From Candidatus Koribacter versatilis Ellin345 (lineage in GTDB: Bacteria > Acidobacteriota > Terriglobia > Terriglobales > Acidobacteriaceae), in assembly GCF_000014005.1 (NCBI RefSeq), contig NC_008009.1, positions 868,001 through 932,000 of the forward strand: a stretch of 64,000 bases of DNA, read 5' to 3'. A program made the translations under genes and the position numbers. The notes under the pieces are model-generated. The model was not told where the DNA came from and did not search any database. It saw only the letters and a list, made by a program, of their open reading frames with translations. Below are positions 62,849-64,000 of the stretch, piece after piece; positions within the stretch are counted from its first letter, which is position 1; the number at the start of each line of letters is the position of its first letter.

Positions 62849-62962
62849 GCGACACCCTCCAGCGGAACCGTCAGAAATGTTTCGTCACATTTATACTCCT
62901 CGCTTCTCCAGCGTGCTCCGACGTCGCCGCGCGTCGGATCCGCGTCGAGTCCGTGCTGCGGT

Positions 62963-64000
62963 TTACAGTTCGCGAATCGCAGTCACAGGGTTTCGGCGCA
63001 TCGCTCGATGCGCGGGAAGGTAGCATGCCAGCAACGACATTGCTCCCAGGAGCATGACGACGGAAACGACGGTGACCGGATCGTTGGCGCCGATTCCGTA
63101 CAACAGTCGGGCGATGAAACGTGTCAGTCCCATTGCAAACGCCAATCCCAGCGTCAGCCCAATGGCTGTGAGCCATAATCCCTGCGACAGCACGAGCCGC
63201 AGCACGTTGACGCGCGAAGCACCCAGAGCCATTCGTATTCCGATCTCGTGGGTACGCATTTGGGTTCGATATGCCACCACGCCGTAGATGCCGGTTGCCG
63301 CAAGAACCAGCCCGATCATCGCGAACATTCCCGCCAGGGCGCTCTCTATGACGGCGAAACTGCTCGCCAGTTGGGTACTCTCGCGCATGGGACGCACATC
63401 GAAAACCGGGAGCCGTGGATCAATTTCGTGGATGGCGTTCTCCACCGCTGGCGCAAAGTCGGCCGGATTTCCCTCGGTCTTCACCTGCACGATCGTCTCG
63501 TACCCCTCCTGGAAGAAGCTCATATACACCATGGGCTCCGGGGACTCATTCATCAACATATGTGTTGAATTTTTCGCGAGGCCGACGACCGTGAAAAGGC
63601 GGCCCCATATCCTGAGTCTCTTTCCCAGCGGATCCTGTCCGGGCCAGTATCGCCTCGCCGCCGTCTGATCCACGATGAGTACCCGCGGGGCCTTTTCATC
63701 GTCATCCGGCGTAAACTCGCGACCTTCCAGAATGGGTATATGAAGGGATTCGAAATACCGCGGGGCCACCTCGGCGTGGTACACCTGCAAAGATTCATGC
63801 GGGTGTGGCACATACCCTTCCGGATACGCATCCTCCCCCTTGTGGCCCAGGGTCATCGGAATCCAGTCCGTAAAAGACGCAGCCTTTACGCCGGGGAGTG
63901 CCGACACGCGATCAAGTATCTTGTGACGGATCAGCTGTTCCTCGTCGTGGCTGTAGCCGGCGATATTTAGCCCCACAGTCGCAGTCAGAATGTGGTCCTG
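62963..64000 (-). CDS. ADOP-type MacB/FtsX permease, C-terminal half (cut by window edge)
   Basis: The frame is open to base 64000, so the start lies outside. The visible 345 residues are a MacB-like periplasmic core with LGHKGEDAYPEGY, VDQTAARRYWPGQDPLGKRL and three TMs with the coupling motif TQMRTHEIGIRMALGASRVNVLRLVL, ending AHRAMRRNPVTAIREL. This is the C-terminal half of an 'acidobacterial duplicated orphan permease', roughly 800 residues in full and without its own ATPase. Sequence style differs from the pair at 15-17.6 kb. Confidence 0.85.
   Translation of the reverse strand, partial: QDHILTATVGLNIAGYSHDEEQLIRHKILDRVSALPGVKAASFTDWIPMTLGHKGEDAYPEGYVPHPHESLQVYHAEVAPRYFESLHIPILEGREFTPDDDEKAPRVLIVDQTAARRYWPGQDPLGKRLRIWGRLFTVVGLAKNSTHMLMNESPEPMVYMSFFQEGYETIVQVKTEGNPADFAPAVENAIHEIDPRLPVFDVRPMRESTQLASSFAVIESALAGMFAMIGLVLAATGIYGVVAYRTQMRTHEIGIRMALGASRVNVLRLVLSQGLWLTAIGLTLGLAFAMGLTRFIARLLYGIGANDPVTVVSVVMLLGAMSLLACYLPAHRAMRRNPVTAIREL

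Overview
The window is a GC-rich bacterial chromosome segment that most resembles an Acidobacteriota genome (subdivision 1, Koribacter-like). The support is indirect: a VWFA-related protein of acidobacterial type at the left edge, orphan MacB/FtsX permeases without an ATPase (including an ADOP-type one at the right edge), PFOR, hopanoid-type GT21 glycosyltransferases and many TTG/GTG starts. No rRNA, CRISPR array or insertion sequence was seen, and no canonical tRNA.

Layout. 0-7.4 kb: secreted VWA protein, small secreted protein, MglA-type GTPase, orphan AbrB protein, secreted GH15-like hydrolase, single-ring Clp-type AAA+ ATPase and a PAS-DHp protein without a kinase domain. 7.6-14.9 kb: housekeeping block ilvE, infC-rpmI-rplT, pheS, pheT, a ZapB-like coiled coil and zapA. 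15-22 kb: two orphan permeases, two tail-to-tail GT21 glycosyltransferases and a GT-C membrane glycosyltransferase. 22-32 kb: SDR plus formate/nitrite channel, a Ser/Thr-rich secreted protein, PFOR (nifJ) overlapping a dihydroorotate-dehydrogenase-like gene, and a lipoprotein phosphoesterase.

32-38.9 kb is an acyl-transfer cassette: a carrier protein and an acyl-AMP ligase (4-nt overlap), a divergent MBOAT acyltransferase, and an SGNH/TPR protein convergent with the MBOAT. Two paralogous membrane-anchored TPR proteins flank it. Its parts correspond class by class to DltA, DltC, DltB and DltD, but the ligase looks like a fatty-acyl-AMP ligase, so I infer an undescribed Dlt-like envelope acylation system. 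39-44 kb holds three large polytopic membrane proteins, two of them tail-to-tail paralogs.

42.7-54.1 kb (minus strand) is an eight-gene, mostly tightly packed cluster: 16-heme cytochrome, NHL-repeat protein, 4-heme cytochrome, SurA/PrsA-type PPIase, outer-membrane beta-barrel, second NHL protein, cytochrome with 11 CxxCH plus one CxxxCH, and a polytopic protein. It reads as a porin-cytochrome electron conduit with its own chaperone. Divergent from it are resB and ccsA (system II cytochrome c maturation), then a histidine kinase and a sigma54-type response regulator. The right end has a hemolysin-III family protein, a GH51 arabinofuranosidase and a truncated permease.

Regulation. A CRP/FNR-type palindrome (TGTGA-N6-TCACA, exact or one mismatch) occurs in six intergenic regions: upstream of nifJ, upstream of both TPR genes, in the ligase/MBOAT divergent region, between the divergent membrane-protein genes at 41.1 kb, and between the cytochrome cluster and resB. 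This suggests one global regulator linking pyruvate oxidation, envelope acylation and extracytoplasmic electron transfer. Several dispersed hairpin repeats occur; two families have stems that differ between copies but keep pairing.
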